From Proteiniclasticum ruminis (lineage in GTDB: Bacteria; Bacillota; Clostridia; Clostridiales; Clostridiaceae), in NCBI RefSeq assembly GCF_900115135.1, contig NZ_FOVK01000001.1, positions 806,001 through 870,000 of the forward strand: DNA of 64,000 nucleotides. The letters are read 5' to 3'. Both the position numbers and the translations under genes were made by a program. The notes under the pieces were generated by a model. That model did no database searches and was not told the origin of the DNA. It worked only from the letters and a program-made list of their open reading frames with translations. This document shows, piece by piece, positions 27,611 through 36,198 of the stretch. Positions within the stretch are counted from its first letter, which is position 1; every line of letters starts with the position of its first letter.

Positions 27611-28648
27611 TTACATGATTTTCTGGAATTTCTTCCATGGGATATTCAGCTTTTCCCCATGATTGAGTAGGCCATCCACATGCATTAGAAGCGGATAATC
27701 CTCTACGTTCACAATCCCTCTCTTTGCCAGCGCTTTTACCGCTTCCGCAGTTCTTGTTGCAATAACAACAGCCTCCAAGGTCTGCCCTTTCAGCTCTTCC
27801 ATAACAGCTTCGATGGGATATCCTTTTCCAAGAAGAAGTCCCACGGTTCTGCTTCTGCCCGCTGCCACAGTAACATTGAGATCTCCTGCGGCAAACATGA
27901 TATTTTCTGGTCTTCCCCCCACAATCTTGAGAAGCTCCATCATTTCTTTGACACTCTGCTGAAATAGAGCCGCTTCGGAATTATTATGGTCTACACCATC
28001 ATCTCCAAGTTTTTCAGCCATTCCGATCGCCAAGGCAGTGCCCAAGGCATATCCATTTTTTAAAGCCACTGCCGATTCAAGTCCAACCACATCCTCTGTC
28101 AGACTGATCACATAGTAATCCGTCTCAAACAAGGACCTGATCCATTTGAGTTTTTCCAGATTTCTTCCACAGAATCCCACAAAAGACTGATCATGGTCAG
28201 ACAAGTCTCTGGCTGTACATGGCCCCCCAATGGCGTAAATCCCCAACTTACTGCCTGTCTGCAGTTTTCGTTCCCAGTACTCTGGATAAGTGACAAGGCT
28301 GCCATCTTCTTCATTGAGCATCCCCTTTGTCACGGATAAAACCGGGATGTCTTCATCCAGCACGGGAAGGATTTCATCCGCAAACCAGTCTACTCCGAAA
28401 CTGGAAACTCCGCATACTACCAAATCTGCATCTTGTAATGATTCATTCAGATCCTCTATTTTATAATATCTGATTCCATCATGCAGAGTTCTTTTCAAAT
28501 TTATATGATATCTGTCCTGTCTTAAGCGATCTATGATGTCTCCATCCAGTGGGCTACCCACCAGCCGGACTTCATGTCCATTCTCTATCAGTGGAAAAGA
28601 AAGAGCTGAAGCCATCTGTCCAGATCCAATCAAAGTTACAACACTCAT
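27611..28648 (-). CDS. GpsA-like NAD(P)-dependent polyol-phosphate (glycerol-3-phosphate) dehydrogenase
   Basis: The 345-residue protein has the Rossmann start TLIGSGQMASALSFPL, the active-site Lys region SAVALKNGYALGTALAIG and the phosphate-binding GDLNVTVAAGRSRTVG, matching the GpsA family plan. The TRG segment of biosynthetic GpsA reads QQS here, hinting at a different sugar. First gene of an operon with an FGGY kinase and RpiB, divergent from a SorC regulator, so a catabolic polyol-phosphate dehydrogenase is more likely than phospholipid synthesis. TTTGGAGGTAG gives a strong Shine-Dalgarno. Confidence 0.82.
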   Translation of the reverse strand: MSVVTLIGSGQMASALSFPLIENGHEVRLVGSPLDGDIIDRLRQDRYHINLKRTLHDGIRYYKIEDLNESLQDADLVVCGVSSFGVDWFADEILPVLDEDIPVLSVTKGMLNEEDGSLVTYPEYWERKLQTGSKLGIYAIGGPCTARDLSDHDQSFVGFCGRNLEKLKWIRSLFETDYYVISLTEDVVGLESAVALKNGYALGTALAIGMAEKLGDDGVDHNNSEAALFQQSVKEMMELLKIVGGRPENIMFAAGDLNVTVAAGRSRTVGLLLGKGYPIEAVMEELKGQTLEAVVIATRTAEAVKALAKRGIVNVEDYPLLMHVDGLLNHGEKLNIPWKKFQKIM

Positions 28649-28657
28649 GTTCTACCT

Positions 28658-28671
28658 CCAAAAACGTTTAC
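28658..28671 (-). promoter_or_regulatory. Candidate catabolite (cre) site in the polyol operon leader
   Basis: AGTAAACGTTTTTG matches the inner ten positions of the CcpA consensus (WAANCGNTNW) and 11 of 14 overall. It lies about 10-23 bases after the predicted start site, where CcpA would block transcription. Confidence 0.4.
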
Positions 28672-28687
28672 TTCTTTTATTTCTCTC

Positions 28688-28716
28688 ATCATAATCCTCG
28701 TTTTGGGAAAAATCAA
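28688..28716 (-). promoter_or_regulatory. Promoter of the GpsA-like/FGGY/RpiB operon
   Basis: TTGATT, 17 bases and TATGAT. A TTTCCCAAAA half-site of the putative SorC operator begins at the -35/spacer junction, so bound repressor would cover the promoter. Confidence 0.75.
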
Positions 28717-28806
28717 TAGGCATCTGGGAATTTTCCCAAATCACAAAAATCCCCCGGATGTAATTACGAGATTTCTCCCAAATACACTGAAAAAATTCCC
28801 CAATAT
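28701..28806. promoter_or_regulatory. Putative SorC-regulator operator cluster
   Basis: The divergent intergenic space holds one palindrome, TGGGAATTTTCCCA (28725-28738), and further single half-sites TTTTGGGAAAA (28701-28711), TCTCCCAAAT (28774-28783) and ATTCCCCAAT (28795-28804). Repeated half-sites spread over about 100 bases fit the tetrameric binding of SorC/DeoR-type sugar regulators. The link to this regulator is inferred from position. Confidence 0.6.
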
Positions 28807-28826
28807 TGATTATAATGCTGAAAACC

Positions 28827-28855
28827 TTGACAGAAACAAGAATTATCTATATTTT
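28827..28855 (+). promoter_or_regulatory. Promoter of the SorC regulator gene
   Basis: TTGACA, 17 bases and TATTTT, about 30 bases before the start codon. Confidence 0.65.
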
Positions 28856-28884
28856 GAAATTATCAGTTATCAAACGGAGGAAGT

Positions 28885-29835
28885 ATGGATACAACGAAAA
28901 TCAGCCAAATATTGCGCATCTCAAAAATGTACTATGAACTGAACATGGGGCAAGTGGAAATCGCTGAAAAAGAAGGTATCAGCAAATCCTCTGTCAGCAG
29001 ACTCCTTAAAAATGCCATGGACATTGGCCTGATTGAGGTCCGCGTGAAAGAATCTGTATTGTCTTACAGCGAGTTGGAAAAAGAACTGACAGAGAAATTC
29101 CCTCTAAGGCGTGCTGTCATTATTCCTGATCTTGTTGGCAACAGACAGGTTCTTCTTCAAGATGTATGTGGTGCTCTTGCTGAAGATCTTCCCCGCTTCC
29201 TGAAAAATGACTCCATTTTAGGAGTCCACTGGGGCCATACTCTAGCGGTTCTTGCCAAGCAGCTCCCTTCACTCCGTTTGAAAGGAGTTTCCGTCATTCA
29301 GCTCAGTGGAGGTTTTTCGAGAGCTGTATATGAGTCAGGTGCTCTAGATATTTTGAAGAATTTCGTGGACTGTGTCAATGGAACAGGCTATCAGATTCCT
29401 GCTCCCGCCATGGTGGATCAGAGTTTCATCGCTGACGCCATTAAGCAGGATGGTCAGATCAAAGAGATTCTCGATATGGCCGATCGCTGTCACACTGCGA
29501 TTTTTTCTGTTGGAAACTTAGAAAGACCTTCTGTACTGTATGAAATGGGCGTAATCAACGAGGACAGCTATCGTGAAGTCCGTGAAATGGGTGGAATTGG
29601 TGACTGCTGCTCACATTTCATCGACAAATCAGGGAATGTGCTGGACGAAAAACTGGACAGCCGTGTCATTGCTACTCCTCTGTCCGTCATAAAAAAAATC
29701 CCCAACAAGATGCTCATTGCTGTAGGAAAGGAAAAAACAGAGGTCATCATTGCAGCATTAAAGGGCGGCCTTGCCGATAGTTTATACATAGATGCCCCAA
29801 CTGCTGAAGAAATCTTAAAACAGTATCAGGGATAA
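28885..29835 (+). CDS. SorC/DeoR-type sugar-binding transcriptional regulator (EryD-like)
   Basis: The 316-residue protein begins with a helix-turn-helix (QVEIAEKEGISKSSVSRLLK) and continues with the SorC effector domain, which is related to sugar-phosphate isomerases and binds a phosphorylated sugar. GVHWGHTLAVLAKQL and AVGKEKTEVIIAALKGG fit the family. It diverges from the GpsA-like/FGGY/RpiB operon and is its likely regulator, responding to an intermediate of that pathway. GGAGGA precedes the ATG. EryD, the erythritol regulator of Brucella, is of this family and sits with similar enzymes. Confidence 0.9.
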   Translation: MDTTKISQILRISKMYYELNMGQVEIAEKEGISKSSVSRLLKNAMDIGLIEVRVKESVLSYSELEKELTEKFPLRRAVIIPDLVGNRQVLLQDVCGALAEDLPRFLKNDSILGVHWGHTLAVLAKQLPSLRLKGVSVIQLSGGFSRAVYESGALDILKNFVDCVNGTGYQIPAPAMVDQSFIADAIKQDGQIKEILDMADRCHTAIFSVGNLERPSVLYEMGVINEDSYREVREMGGIGDCCSHFIDKSGNVLDEKLDSRVIATPLSVIKKIPNKMLIAVGKEKTEVIIAALKGGLADSLYIDAPTAEEILKQYQG

Positions 29836-29839
29836 TGTA

Positions 29840-29866
29840 CAGGTTGCGAAGGCAACCTGTTTTTTA
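29840..29866 (+). terminator. Terminator after the SorC regulator gene
   Basis: CAGGTTGC-GAAG-GCAACCTG followed by seven T residues. Confidence 0.95.
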
Positions 29867-30059
29867 TCTCTTTACCGAAATCGTAAAAAGAACTGAAAAT
29901 ATTAGGCTTCAAACTCATGATTCGAAAAAAACATCAGAATTTCATGATACTTTTCACATCTCTTCTATAAGTATTTGAGAATTTCATGTGGTAAAATTGT
30001 TAAATCTAAGATATAATACCTAAGGAAGGCTTAATGAATATTGAAATTTCATATCTATG

Positions 30060-30200
30060 AAATAGCGCCAGAACCTATAGCGATATAGGTTGACGAGGAC
30101 GAAGTTATCGAATTTTCGGCGGATGCTTCGCGGTAGACACTACCGATATCTGACAGAGAAATCCAAAAAGTGATTTTTGGGACAAGGCTGTCAGGGTGTA
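30060..30200 (+). ncRNA. glmS ribozyme (glucosamine-6-phosphate riboswitch)
   Basis: The leader of glmS carries the conserved core of this self-cleaving riboswitch: AGCGCCAGAAC at the 5' end, then GTTGACGAGGAC, GAAGTTATCGAATTTTCGG, CGGATGCTTCGCGG, and a 3' P4 stem with CTGACAG (30150-30156) pairing CTGTCAG (30188-30194). Cleavage should fall between A30064 and G30065. Bound glucosamine-6-phosphate triggers cleavage and loss of the glmS mRNA. A TATAAT box at 30012-30017 gives a start about 40 bases upstream. The stretch 29867-30010 shows nothing else. Confidence 0.95.
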
Positions 30201-30238
30201 TTAAGCCTGTCTAAAAATATTTAGAGAGGTGTTTTTTT

Positions 30239-32065
30239 ATGTGTGGAATTGTCGGTTATGTAGGAAACAAGGATGCGTCGGAGGTTCTCATCAGTGGACT
30301 TTCAAGACTGGAGTACAGAGGATATGACTCTGCGGGAATCTCCGTGCTTCACGATGGAGAGCTTACTGTCAAAAAAGCAGCTGGAAGACTTAAAAATCTA
30401 GAAGAGAAGCTCCAGGAAGAAAAAGTTCACGGTCATATGGGAATAGGACATACACGTTGGGCTACCCACGGTGCTCCTCTGGACAAGAACTCCCATCCTC
30501 ACAACAGCAATAATGGCAAGATTTCAGTAGTGCACAATGGTATTATTGAAAACTATATGGAAGTTAAGGAAAGGCTTCAGGGACTGGGCTACGTCTTTTA
30601 CTCTGATACAGACACAGAAGTGATTCCAAATCTAGTTGATTACTACTACAGTGGAAACCTGCTGGAAGCTGTAAAAAAAGCCGCTGCAGATCTTAAAGGA
30701 AGCTATGCTCTAGGAGTCATGGCCCTCAATGAGCCCGATAAAATTGTAGCAACCAGAAAAGATTCTCCACTTGTTGTGGGCGTTGGCGACAAAGAATATT
30801 TTATCGCATCGGATGTACCTGCAGTGCTGAATTACACAAAATCCTTTGTATATCTGAACGATGGAGAGTTTGCAGAATTGTGCAAAGACAGCTTGCAGTT
30901 CTTCAATCAGGATGGAGAGCAGATCGAAAGAGAAGTCACTGAAATCACTTGGAGCGCAGAGTCTGCAGAAAAAGGCGGTTATGCACATTTCACCATCAAG
31001 GAGATTTACGAGCAGCCGAAAGCTCTAAAAGATACCATGACCGGAAGAATTGTTCCTGGCAAGAAGGTTAAGCTTGATGACATCCATATCACGAAGGAAA
31101 TGCTGGAAGACTACTCCAGAATCTATATCATTGCTTGTGGAACCGCGTATAATGCAGGACTTATCGGTAAAGTAGCCATCGAGAACCTTGCTAGAATCCC
31201 AGTGGAAGTAGATGTGGCATCAGAGTTCAGATACAGAAATCCAATCATCGATGCTAAAACTCTTGTGATTGTCATCAGTCAGTCCGGTGAGACAGCTGAT
31301 ACTTTGGCTGTTTCCAGAGAAGCACAAAAGTTTGGTGCTAGAGTAATCGCCATTACAAATGTAGTTGGAAGCTCTATTGCACGTGAGGCAGATGATGTGT
31401 TCTACACCTGGGCTGGTCCTGAAATCGGGGTTGCTTCCACCAAAGCATATCTGACGATGCTGGTAGCGATCTATAGCATTGGCATATATTTTGCAGAGCT
31501 CCTAGGCACACAGCAAGAGTCTTATCTGGAAAATCTGAAAAAAGAGCTCTTGACCTTACCTGAAAAAGTAGCTTCTATCATAGCAGATACAACGCGAATC
31601 GAACACTTTGCTGATAAGATTCACACCGAAAAGGATGTGTTCTTCTTAGGTAGAGGTCTTGATTATCAGATTGCTGTAGAAGCATCACTGAAATTAAAGG
31701 AGCTTTCTTACATTCATTCTGAAGCATATCCTGGTGGTGAACTAAAACATGGCTCCATCGCCCTCATCGAAGATGACATCACTGTCATCGCCAGTCTTAC
31801 ACAAAGAGATCTTCTTGAAAAAATGCAGAGCAACATAAAAGAAGTAGTCTCCCGAGGTGCAAAGGTTATGGCCATCACCTTCGAAGACAATCACGATGTG
31901 GAGCACTTCTCAGATGAAGTGATCATCATACCAAATACCATGGATCTCATCGCTCCAATTCTTGCAGTAGTACCACTTCAGCTTTTAGCCTATTATGTTG
32001 CCTTATATAAGGGCCTGGATGTGGACAAGCCAAGAAATCTTGCAAAATCGGTTACCGTAGAGTAA
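30239..32065 (+). CDS. glmS: Glutamine-fructose-6-phosphate aminotransferase (isomerizing)
   Basis: GlmS makes glucosamine-6-phosphate from fructose-6-phosphate and glutamine, the entry to amino-sugar and cell-wall precursor synthesis. The 608-residue protein has the class II amidotransferase nucleophile at Cys2 (MCGIVGYVG), the loop HTRWATHG, two SIS domains with SQSGETADTLA and a C-terminal KPRNLAKSVTVE. Length is normal. Expression is controlled by the glmS ribozyme in its leader, giving product feedback. GAGAGGTG precedes the start. Confidence 0.99.
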   Translation: MCGIVGYVGNKDASEVLISGLSRLEYRGYDSAGISVLHDGELTVKKAAGRLKNLEEKLQEEKVHGHMGIGHTRWATHGAPLDKNSHPHNSNNGKISVVHNGIIENYMEVKERLQGLGYVFYSDTDTEVIPNLVDYYYSGNLLEAVKKAAADLKGSYALGVMALNEPDKIVATRKDSPLVVGVGDKEYFIASDVPAVLNYTKSFVYLNDGEFAELCKDSLQFFNQDGEQIEREVTEITWSAESAEKGGYAHFTIKEIYEQPKALKDTMTGRIVPGKKVKLDDIHITKEMLEDYSRIYIIACGTAYNAGLIGKVAIENLARIPVEVDVASEFRYRNPIIDAKTLVIVISQSGETADTLAVSREAQKFGARVIAITNVVGSSIAREADDVFYTWAGPEIGVASTKAYLTMLVAIYSIGIYFAELLGTQQESYLENLKKELLTLPEKVASIIADTTRIEHFADKIHTEKDVFFLGRGLDYQIAVEASLKLKELSYIHSEAYPGGELKHGSIALIEDDITVIASLTQRDLLEKMQSNIKEVVSRGAKVMAITFEDNHDVEHFSDEVIIIPNTMDLIAPILAVVPLQLLAYYVALYKGLDVDKPRNLAKSVTVE

Positions 32066-32081
32066 TATATTCAACCGCAAC

Positions 32082-32110
32082 AAAGCCATCTGCTTCTGCA
32101 GATGGCTTTT
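32082..32110. terminator. Bidirectional terminator, glmS/MATE
   Basis: AAAGCCATCTGC-TTCT-GCAGATGGCTTTT between convergent genes. Confidence 0.95.
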
Positions 32111-32122
32111 ATTCATATACCG

Positions 32123-33562
32123 TTATCGAATTCTAATATACTTCCATTTATTGGATCGGAATCTTCCATAGACAAAAACCCATCTGATCAGCTGGTCAAT
32201 CAGCACAGCAATCCAAGCGCCCATCAGTCCCAGTCCTAAAACCTTAACGAGAAGATAAGCAACAACCACCCGGAATCCAAATACACCGATGAAAGTCGCA
32301 ACCAGTGGCCAGAACGTATCTCCAGCTCCTCTTAACGCACCCGCTAAAATCAGCTGTGAGGACTGAAATGGCTGCACAACTGCTATAATCTTCAGTGCCA
32401 TGGATGCATTGTCAATGATCACAGGATCCGTTGTATACAGACTGACAATCTGGGGTCCGAAGAAGAAGAAAAGCAGTGCCATCCCCGTAGAAATGATGGA
32501 ACCGATCTTTCTTGTCTCTTTTGCATAAAGCTCTGCTTTCTTCAGGTTCTGTGCCCCCAGCGATCTTCCTACCATAGAAGATGCTGCTATCCCGAAAGCT
32601 TGACCTGGCTGAAAAGAAAGGCCAAGAATACTCAATGCAATTTGGTGTGATGCATATACAACGGTTCCTAAACTTGCAACAATCCTGACAAACATCATGA
32701 CACCGATTCTTAGGGCCAGTGACTCCAATGAAGCTGGCACCCCTACTTTAATCAGGTTCTGAATCACAATCTTGTTGTATTTGAATTTTTTCCGAAGATC
32801 AAGTTTCAGCGGACTGTCCTTTCTCGTAACAAACCGAACCATCAGCACACTAGCCACCACTTGAGACAACGCCGTAGAGACACCAGCTCCTGTGACTCCT
32901 AGTGCCGGGAAGAAAAGAAGACCATAGATGAGTACCGCATTTCCTATGACATTTAGAAAATTGACTCTAAGATTAATTCTCATAGGTGCTTTGGTTTCTC
33001 CAATTCCACGCAGTGCCGCAGTAATGGACATGTTGAAGCTCTGGAAAAGATACCCCACCATAATGACCTTGAAATAGGTGCTTCCAGCAGATATGGTGTC
33101 CGCTTCAGCCCCCATGAACCTCATGATCTCCTCAGTAAAGACAAGACCAAAAGTCGCAAGCGGGATAGCCAAGACAAAGATATTGAGGAGAATCACATGC
33201 TTCAACACAGAATCCACTTTATGAGGCTGCTTCGCTCCTACATATCTTGCAATCATTGCTGTTCCCCCGACATTTAGTGCCTGGGCTAAAGAAAGTCCAA
33301 TAAACATAGGCTGATTTGTGATTCCGACTGCAGCTACTGAAGCTGCGGACAAAGCCTTATCTGCAATCCATCCGAGCATCATCATATCAATCATGCCGAA
33401 AAGTGAACCTAATAGAAGTTCAATCAGAATCGGCCATGCCAGTTTCACCACATCTTGCCGTATTGGATTTTTAATCAGCTGATCCCAACTCTTTCTTGTC
33501 CGTTCCTCGTGGTTCCACTTGTCATCTGCATCAATATTTTGACTCTGTTTCTCATCATTCAT
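32123..33562 (-). CDS. MATE family efflux transporter
   Basis: The 479-residue protein has about twelve hydrophobic segments in two related halves, as in MATE exporters that expel cationic drugs or metabolites with Na+ or H+. AWPILIELLLGSLFGMIDMMMLGW begins helix 1; GQAFGIAASSMVGRSLGA and LAGALRGAGDTFWPL are family-typical. About 35 residues of charged cytoplasmic leader precede helix 1. The substrate is unknown. A palindrome ATGTG-AA-CACAT (33592-33603) and an extended -10 (TGC-TATAAT, minus strand) lie upstream. Confidence 0.92.
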   Translation of the reverse strand: MNDEKQSQNIDADDKWNHEERTRKSWDQLIKNPIRQDVVKLAWPILIELLLGSLFGMIDMMMLGWIADKALSAASVAAVGITNQPMFIGLSLAQALNVGGTAMIARYVGAKQPHKVDSVLKHVILLNIFVLAIPLATFGLVFTEEIMRFMGAEADTISAGSTYFKVIMVGYLFQSFNMSITAALRGIGETKAPMRINLRVNFLNVIGNAVLIYGLLFFPALGVTGAGVSTALSQVVASVLMVRFVTRKDSPLKLDLRKKFKYNKIVIQNLIKVGVPASLESLALRIGVMMFVRIVASLGTVVYASHQIALSILGLSFQPGQAFGIAASSMVGRSLGAQNLKKAELYAKETRKIGSIISTGMALLFFFFGPQIVSLYTTDPVIIDNASMALKIIAVVQPFQSSQLILAGALRGAGDTFWPLVATFIGVFGFRVVVAYLLVKVLGLGLMGAWIAVLIDQLIRWVFVYGRFRSNKWKYIRIR

Positions 33563-33684
33563 CTGTTAATCCTCTAATTTCATCTCATATTATGTGAACA
33601 CATGAATCATTATAGCACAGGCATTCAGTAATCTTTGAGTTCAACAATACAAAACAGAGAGGATGTGCAACAGATTCCAATGTA

Positions 33685-33713
33685 AAAAGCCAGAAGATCA
33701 GCTTCTGGCTTAA
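33685..33713 (-). terminator. Terminator after the DUF3867-like gene
   Basis: AAGCCAGAAG-ATCAG-CTTCTGGCTT-type stem on the minus strand, followed by TTTACA. Confidence 0.75.
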
Positions 33714-33720
33714 AGAGTCT

Positions 33721-34257
33721 TTAATAATCATATTCTGTATACTGTTCACTGATTTTTATCTTAAGTTTCTGGTCCTCCAACAATTTCTTGTAAGAAACCA
33801 GAAACTCATTGAGCTCATTATCTGAAAGGTCTACCCTCGTGGCAGAAGTTAAGATGACTGTCGTCCCATCGAGATATATAGACACCTGATTCCGGTCATT
33901 TCTGATTTCATAGGAAAATCCTTTGAAATCTTTTATTTTTCCTTTGTACTTCTCCGTGAACCCCAACTGTTTACGATATTTTTCATATTCCGGGTTATTG
34001 GTAAGATTATACTGACTCTCCACATCCGCCATGGATACACCATATCGCTCCATGAGCTTATTCTGAATCTCCATAAACTTCTCCATGGAGATATTGTTCT
34101 TCTGCATATATTCCATCACGGCACGGTTTATGGAGGCTATAGTTTCTGTTCCCTGTCCCATCTTGCTGTAAAGCGTAAAAATATAGTTTTCAAAATCATC
34201 GATATCCTTATCCCGCACTTTATTTTTCAGTTCATTGAAATCAATGACATCACTCAA
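33721..34257 (-). CDS. DUF3867-like clostridial protein
   Basis: The 178-residue cytoplasmic protein begins MSDVIDFNELKNKVRDKD, with a helical first half rich in Met and Lys and a mixed alpha/beta second half ending NELNEFLVSYKKLL and a Tyr-rich tail. This matches my memory of the clostridial family DUF3867, of unknown function. The start codon is TTG; its Shine-Dalgarno GGAGG lies in the last Glu codons of the second glpA gene, so the two are co-transcribed and coupled. No catalytic motif is apparent. Confidence 0.65.
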   Translation of the reverse strand: MSDVIDFNELKNKVRDKDIDDFENYIFTLYSKMGQGTETIASINRAVMEYMQKNNISMEKFMEIQNKLMERYGVSMADVESQYNLTNNPEYEKYRKQLGFTEKYKGKIKDFKGFSYEIRNDRNQVSIYLDGTTVILTSATRVDLSDNELNEFLVSYKKLLEDQKLKIKISEQYTEYDY

Positions 34258-34259
34258 AT

Positions 34260-35723
34260 TTATTCCTCCTCGAGGCTCTTCAGATAATCCAGAAGATCAG
34301 ATTTCTGCACCCGGTTCACACCACTATGCTCAATGTCAAAACCTGGATCTATCTTCTCGCCATACTCTCGTTCCATAATCTCAATGACCCTTGGTTTGCA
34401 GAACTCCCCTTGGCACCAACCCATGCCCGCTCTTGTTCTTCTTTTTACTCCGTCTACTGTTTTCACTCTGATTCCACGGTGGAGTGCATCCACAATTTCA
34501 TCTTCTCTTACCTGTTCACATCTGCATACAATTCGGTCCTTTGACCCTAGAGGAAGCTCAATGAACTCTTTTATATCCTTTAAGGGCTGCAGTGGTTTTT
34601 TGGTCACAATAGGCTTTCTGTATGGGTCAAAATCATTATTGTCTTCCCATTCTAATCCTGCATCCTTAAGAATTCCTATAACCATTTCTGCAATAGCTGG
34701 TGATGAGGTCAGCCCTGGAGACTGAATGCCGGCCACATTGATGAAGCCTTTCACCTTTGTTTCTTCAATGATAAAATCATCCGTTGAACTTCTTGCACGA
34801 ATTCCAGTGAAACTTCGTATGAACTGCTTAGAATTGATCTTGCCATACAGTGCCTTTGTCTGCTGGTAGATTTTAGCAACCCTTTCAATGTGAGTTGATG
34901 TATCGTCTTTTCCACCTTCATCTGATGCATCAGGGCCAATGAGGAGATTACCGTAATAGGTGGATGCCACTAGAACGCCTTTCCCATACTTCGTAGGCAG
35001 CTGGAATATCACTGTGTTGATAGGATCTCCAGTGCCTCGGGTGAAAAGTATATATTCTCCTGATCTTGGAAAAATTTCGAAATTGTTCACACCAACCATT
35101 TTAGATATTTCATCCGCATATACACCTGCAGCATTCACCACATATCTACCCTGGAACGCTTCTTTATCTGTGGTAACTTTGAACACATCTCCGTCTTTCT
35201 CAATACCTGTCACTTGATGCTCAAGCTTAAGCGTCACACCATTTTTGATGGCATTCTCTGCCATGGCGATGGCCATTTCATAGGGGGAGCAGATTCCTGC
35301 ACCTTTACAGTACAGTGCCCATTTCACATCATGGGTCAGTTCTGGTTCCAGCTCTCTGATCCGTTCAGGTCCAATGATTTCCAGATCGTCCAGTCCATTT
35401 TTAATACCATTTGCCATGAGTTTCTCCAGGGGTTCTTTGTCGTCCTCCATGGAAATTACGAGGGACCCTGTTTCTTTGAATCCAAAGTTCAGCTCCTCAT
35501 CCAATTTTCTAAACTGCACTCTTCCTTTGTAGCACAGCCTTCCTTTTAACGCCTCGTGTTTTTCCGCAAATCCGCCATGGACAATGGCACTGTTTGCCTT
35601 GGTTGCTCCCATGGACACATCAATGCCTTTTTCAAGTATCAGAACTTTAGCATTTGATTTAGACAGTTCTCTTGCGATTGTGGTACCTACGATACCTGCT
35701 CCAATAATAATTACGTCATACAT
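34260..35723 (-). CDS. FAD-dependent glycerol-3-phosphate dehydrogenase-like oxidoreductase (GlpA paralogue 2)
   Basis: The 487-residue protein has the FAD-binding DVIIIGAGIVGTTIAREL, the family stretch GATKANSAIVHGGF, a DAO-type domain and a C-terminal BFD-like [2Fe-2S] domain (about 395-470) with CRC, and CQGEFC cysteines. This is the GlpA architecture. A close paralogue (37479-38918) heads the adjacent operon, but this copy has its own promoter, lacks a GlpB partner and is coupled to the DUF3867-like gene. Substrate may be glycerol-3-phosphate or a related 2-hydroxyacid or polyol phosphate. Confidence 0.85.
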   Translation of the reverse strand: MYDVIIIGAGIVGTTIARELSKSNAKVLILEKGIDVSMGATKANSAIVHGGFAEKHEALKGRLCYKGRVQFRKLDEELNFGFKETGSLVISMEDDKEPLEKLMANGIKNGLDDLEIIGPERIRELEPELTHDVKWALYCKGAGICSPYEMAIAMAENAIKNGVTLKLEHQVTGIEKDGDVFKVTTDKEAFQGRYVVNAAGVYADEISKMVGVNNFEIFPRSGEYILFTRGTGDPINTVIFQLPTKYGKGVLVASTYYGNLLIGPDASDEGGKDDTSTHIERVAKIYQQTKALYGKINSKQFIRSFTGIRARSSTDDFIIEETKVKGFINVAGIQSPGLTSSPAIAEMVIGILKDAGLEWEDNNDFDPYRKPIVTKKPLQPLKDIKEFIELPLGSKDRIVCRCEQVREDEIVDALHRGIRVKTVDGVKRRTRAGMGWCQGEFCKPRVIEIMEREYGEKIDPGFDIEHSGVNRVQKSDLLDYLKSLEEE

Positions 35724-35754
35724 GACTCATCCCTACCTTCCTTCTCACATTACA

Positions 35755-35784
35755 TGTAAACATTTACTTATTACATTGATTATA
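35755..35784 (-). promoter_or_regulatory. -10 box and cre-like palindrome of GlpA paralogue 2
   Basis: TATAAT (35779-35784) has no good -35 partner. Just downstream, at about +4 to +17, lies TGTAAACATTTACT (plus strand), which matches 12 of 14 positions of the CcpA cre consensus; the central CG reads CA. Confidence 0.5.
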
Positions 35785-35816
35785 ACAAAAATATCAATTG
35801 TCTGATATTTTTTGTA

Positions 35817-35843
35817 CAAAAAATGTGGGCCTAAGCCCACATT
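35817..35843 (-). terminator. Terminator of the glpA-glpB-DUF1667 operon
   Basis: AAAATGTGGGC-CTAA-GCCCACATTTT, an 11-bp stem with T residues on the minus-strand side. An adjacent separate inverted repeat (AAAATATCA/TGATATTTT, 35789-35812) lies near the next promoter. Confidence 0.9.
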
Positions 35844-35846
35844 TTC

Positions 35847-36197
35847 TTACATATCTCTTGTCGCAACAATATTAGCACCAGTACCAAGAATATTTTCAAT
35901 GATTACTGTGCCTACCTTGATTGGAGAAGTCACTTCAACTTTAGCAAGTTCTTCCATGACTTTGAAATTCAATCCCTTAGGGATATCCATTGAGGTTTTG
36001 ACTGGAAGTCTCTTATGAATTCCACCGTGAATCTTCACCGTAGATGTGATTACTCTTGTGGGATTTGTCAGTTCTTTCTGAGCATACGGAATTCCACGAT
36101 TGCATCCATTTCCCATGACGATGATTTCACCATCTGGTTTCTGATCCACACTCAGTCTGCATCCTTTTGGACATACAATACAAATCATTTCTCTCAT
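35847..36197 (-). CDS. DUF1667 Cys-rich protein of the glpAB operon
   Basis: The 116-residue protein has CIVCPKGCRL near the N-terminus and GNGCNRG at about 30, four cysteines likely to bind an Fe-S cluster or zinc. DUF1667 genes regularly follow GlpA- and GlpB-like genes in Clostridia and Thermotogae and probably supply a third subunit in place of E. coli GlpC. Its ATG follows the glpB-like stop with one base between (TAA-G-ATG), so translation is coupled. No membrane segment is present. Confidence 0.85.
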   Translation of the reverse strand: MREMICIVCPKGCRLSVDQKPDGEIIVMGNGCNRGIPYAQKELTNPTRVITSTVKIHGGIHKRLPVKTSMDIPKGLNFKVMEELAKVEVTSPIKVGTVIIENILGTGANIVATRDM

Positions 36198-36198
36198 C

